From NCBI GenBank assembly GCA_005883615.1, contig VBEC01000031.1:33765-76320 (forward strand): DNA of 42,556 nucleotides, in the 5' to 3' direction. The stretch comes from Chloroflexota bacterium. Its GTDB lineage: Bacteria > Chloroflexota > Limnocylindria > Limnocylindrales > CSP1-4. The notes below the pieces were generated by a model. That model did no database searches. It was not told the DNA's origin and saw nothing but the letters and a program-made list of their open reading frames with translations. The translations under genes and the position numbers were made by a program. Shown here piece by piece: positions 41,046 to 42,556 of the stretch. Every line of letters starts with the position of its first letter. Position 1 is the first letter of the stretch.

Positions 41046-41684
41046 TCAGGCTCCCGGAAGATGCGCGGAGAACGCGGCCATCCCATCGTTCTGGGATGGG
41101 TAGGCGACTCGGGCGATCTCCTCCTCGGAGGCGAGCTGGAGCCACTCGGCACGCTCCCGGTTGACCAGCAGGACCGTGGCTTCATCGCAACGCCGCTCGC
41201 CCTCGACCGAGTAGCGAACCGTCGCCTCGGTCAGCGGAATGATGGGTGCCCGCCGGCCAACATCCACGAGTGGATCGGCGCCCGGACGGGTGTGGAGGTG
41301 CCCGTGCAGAATGTAGCGGCCTGAGCCGAACGCGATCGCGTGCTGGCGGGTCGGGCGGCGGCGAGCGGGGTTGCCGCGGGGCGGCTGCGCTTTGACGGCG
41401 ACGAGCTCCGACCTCGGTACGCTAAGTCGTTCGGCGCGTCCGACCTGTCCCGTCCTGACTGATTCGATGACCACATCGAGGAGCTCGATCTCGTCGGCAT
41501 CGTTGAGCAGGTCCGTCAGGCGCTCCGCGGAGAGCCGGATCAGGCCTGCGAGGGCGCAGTCATCGGTATATGCGACGAACTCTATGAGCGGAGCTTCGTC
41601 GGGTGTCTCGAGCGACGCGTCCTCGGCGATAGGCCGATCGGGCACAAAAGCCAGCCGAAGGATACGAGTGACACCAGGAACCAT
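41046..41684 (-). CDS. Hypothetical protein, two similar halves unrecognised
   Basis: 212 residues, soluble, no signal. The first half (RILRLAFVPDRPIAEDA, IEFVAYTDDCALAGLIRLSAERLTDLLND) ends in a helix-rich acidic stretch. The second begins with the Arg/Pro-rich GNPARRRPTRQHAIAFGSGRYILHGHLHTRPG and ends with WLQLASEEEIARV. The His-rich GRYILHGHLH could bind metal or phosphate. ATG 41684 is chosen for AGGAG 6 bases upstream; the frame extends to 41858. It converges with the cyclase gene. I do not recognise the family; codon use is like neighbours. Confidence 0.7.
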   Translation of the reverse strand: MVPGVTRILRLAFVPDRPIAEDASLETPDEAPLIEFVAYTDDCALAGLIRLSAERLTDLLNDADEIELLDVVIESVRTGQVGRAERLSVPRSELVAVKAQPPRGNPARRRPTRQHAIAFGSGRYILHGHLHTRPGADPLVDVGRRAPIIPLTEATVRYSVEGERRCDEATVLLVNRERAEWLQLASEEEIARVAYPSQNDGMAAFSAHLPGA

Positions 41685-41885
41685 CGAGTCTCCTGCCGCG
41701 GCATATGGAATTCCGCCTACGATCGGCTTTGACCGGCTCTTGGCGCTATCGGCCACTAGTACCAGCACGCGATTGTTCGCCGCTATCACCAGATCGTGCT
41801 CGTGATTCGCGCCTGATCGGACTCGCCTGCCATGCGACCCATGGACGGGGGATCGCATCGCTGCCTTCGCTTTACGACCGCCCGC

Positions 41886-42356
41886 TCAACCGCCGATCGT
41901 CTGGAAGCGGAAGTCGTACTCGCTGCCCTGTGCATTCCTGGCGTGGAGCGTCATCTGGCCGCGAGCGTTGCGGTAGGTGCCGGTCCCGCCGGTGATCGCC
42001 AGCTGGGTGTCGCTGCCGTTGTCATTGAACGGCCCTTCGACCGTCAGCGAACCGCCGGGCACGATCGTCGTCCAGGTGCACTCCCACGAGACACCGGGGT
42101 TGGTCCGGATGCAGCTGCCCTGGTCTCGCCCGACTTGGTGGGTGTTGGAAGCGTCGTAGATCGGATTGCCGAAGGCAAGCAGGTCCCCGATGCTGTCGCC
42201 TGTCGCGCCGAGGTCGACCACGGTATCCGTTTCGGCCCGCTCGACCACGGTCAGTCGGTGTCCCCCGCCGGGTCCGTCGGCGGCGACAACGGTCGAGCCG
42301 AGGACGATGACCAGTAGCGCGCCTGCGCCGAGCACCCCGAAGATGCGAAGAGACAT
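41886..42356 (-). CDS. Secreted allene-oxide-cyclase-barrel-like protein
   Basis: 156 residues: a Sec signal (IFGVLGAGALLVIVLGSTVVAA) and a beta-barrel domain of the allene oxide cyclase/dirigent type (LTVVERAETDTVVDLGATGDSIGD, LLAFGNPIYDASN, VSWECTWTTIV, GSLTVEGPF, LAITGGTGTYRNARGQMTL). The GTG-x-Y-x-x-A-x-G motif is the family's clearest mark. Two cysteines (GSCIRTN, WECTW) may form a disulfide. Bacterial members have no known reaction. ATG 42356 has GGAGGAG 5 bases upstream. The 200 bases beyond it hold no recognisable gene. Confidence 0.85.
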   Translation of the reverse strand: MSLRIFGVLGAGALLVIVLGSTVVAADGPGGGHRLTVVERAETDTVVDLGATGDSIGDLLAFGNPIYDASNTHQVGRDQGSCIRTNPGVSWECTWTTIVPGGSLTVEGPFNDNGSDTQLAITGGTGTYRNARGQMTLHARNAQGSEYDFRFQTIGG

Positions 42357-42556
42357 GGTCGCTCCTCCATTCGGTCACCCGGCGGGCGAGCGGGATGGCC
42401 CAGCGTGGGCGCCGGGGAAACTGCAAGTGTGGCCCGCCCAGCGAGGCCCTGCAATATGGCTGGCTGCGGAAGGGTGCCGGACGCACCCCTCTGGGCGCTC
42501 ACCGAGCTCCTGCCACGAAGGGAGGGACGCTTCTCGGCGCGCTCAGATGAACACTA

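Noticed and set aside
39976-41145. 389-codon open frame on the minus strand
   Set aside because: Antisense to the DUF4242-cyclase gene.

Overview
The window is GC-rich DNA of a free-living bacterium. Starts are ATG, GTG and TTG. Shine-Dalgarno-led genes are mixed with several that look leaderless (a TANNNT box 6-7 bases before the start codon). Gene content (tandem-HAMP sensor protein, oxidative sugar-acid catabolism, tungsten-type oxidoreductase, DUF3224, DUF4242-cyclase fusion, many lipoproteins) fits a soil or freshwater Chloroflexota (Limnocylindria/Ellin6529-like), with an actinobacterium as the alternative. This is inference: no rRNA, tRNA or ribosomal marker gene is present.

Region 1 (1-923): the N-terminal part of a tandem-HAMP signalling protein, cut by the window edge. 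It contains two DNA-identical 199-base blocks one 276-base HAMP repeat apart.

Region 2 (1168-17895): a sugar-acid catabolic island. Left wing: a Gfo/Idh/MocA dehydrogenase, then, on the other strand, an FAH-family hydrolase, an extended SDR and an Ldh-family dehydrogenase. A divergent promoter separates these from an overlapping operon of an aldehyde:ferredoxin oxidoreductase (AOR family, probably W-pterin), an aldo/keto reductase and an amidohydrolase-type lactonase. Next come a second FAH-family protein (2-keto-3-deoxy-sugar-acid dehydratase type) and an IclR regulator, divergent from an L-fuconate-dehydratase-like enolase. An ABC importer without its own ATPase, a KDPG-type aldolase and a KDG-type kinase follow. 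The set reads as: import of a sugar, oxidation at C1, lactone opening, dehydration, then oxidation/hydrolysis or aldol cleavage to pyruvate plus a C3 fragment. L-Fucose or a similar 6-deoxy or methyl sugar is the best guess. Between aldolase and kinase sits a 49-codon relic that looks like the two ends of a mandelate-racemase-family dehydratase joined in frame, so a second, phosphorylating branch appears to have lost its own dehydratase.

Region 3 (17911-34493): mostly single genes. These are a sulfite-oxidase-fold protein, an acetyltransferase, a zinc-ribbon nucleotidyl cyclase, DUF3224, an SDR, two MFS transporters, a patatin, an LpqI/NagZ-like GH3 lipoprotein, small orphan proteins, a glyoxalase-like protein, a secreted amidase and another MFS transporter.

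Region 4 (34494-36216): a decayed stretch. It holds a SnoaL-like gene with two compensating frameshifts, two doubtful small frames and about 0.5 kb with no supportable gene. A second frameshifted lipoprotein gene lies just before the last MFS transporter.

Region 5 (36217-42356): small secreted proteins and an IS110-family element of the IS1111 type. The element has 12-base subterminal inverted repeats and a 164-base non-coding tail after the transposase, where a guide (seeker/bridge) RNA would be expected. Small membrane and lipoproteins, a DUF4242-cyclase fusion, an unknown conserved-looking protein and an allene-oxide-cyclase-like secreted protein follow.

The strongest leads are the AOR-containing oxidative deoxysugar island, the apparently self-contained IS1111-type element with its candidate guide RNA, and the collapsed dehydratase gene.
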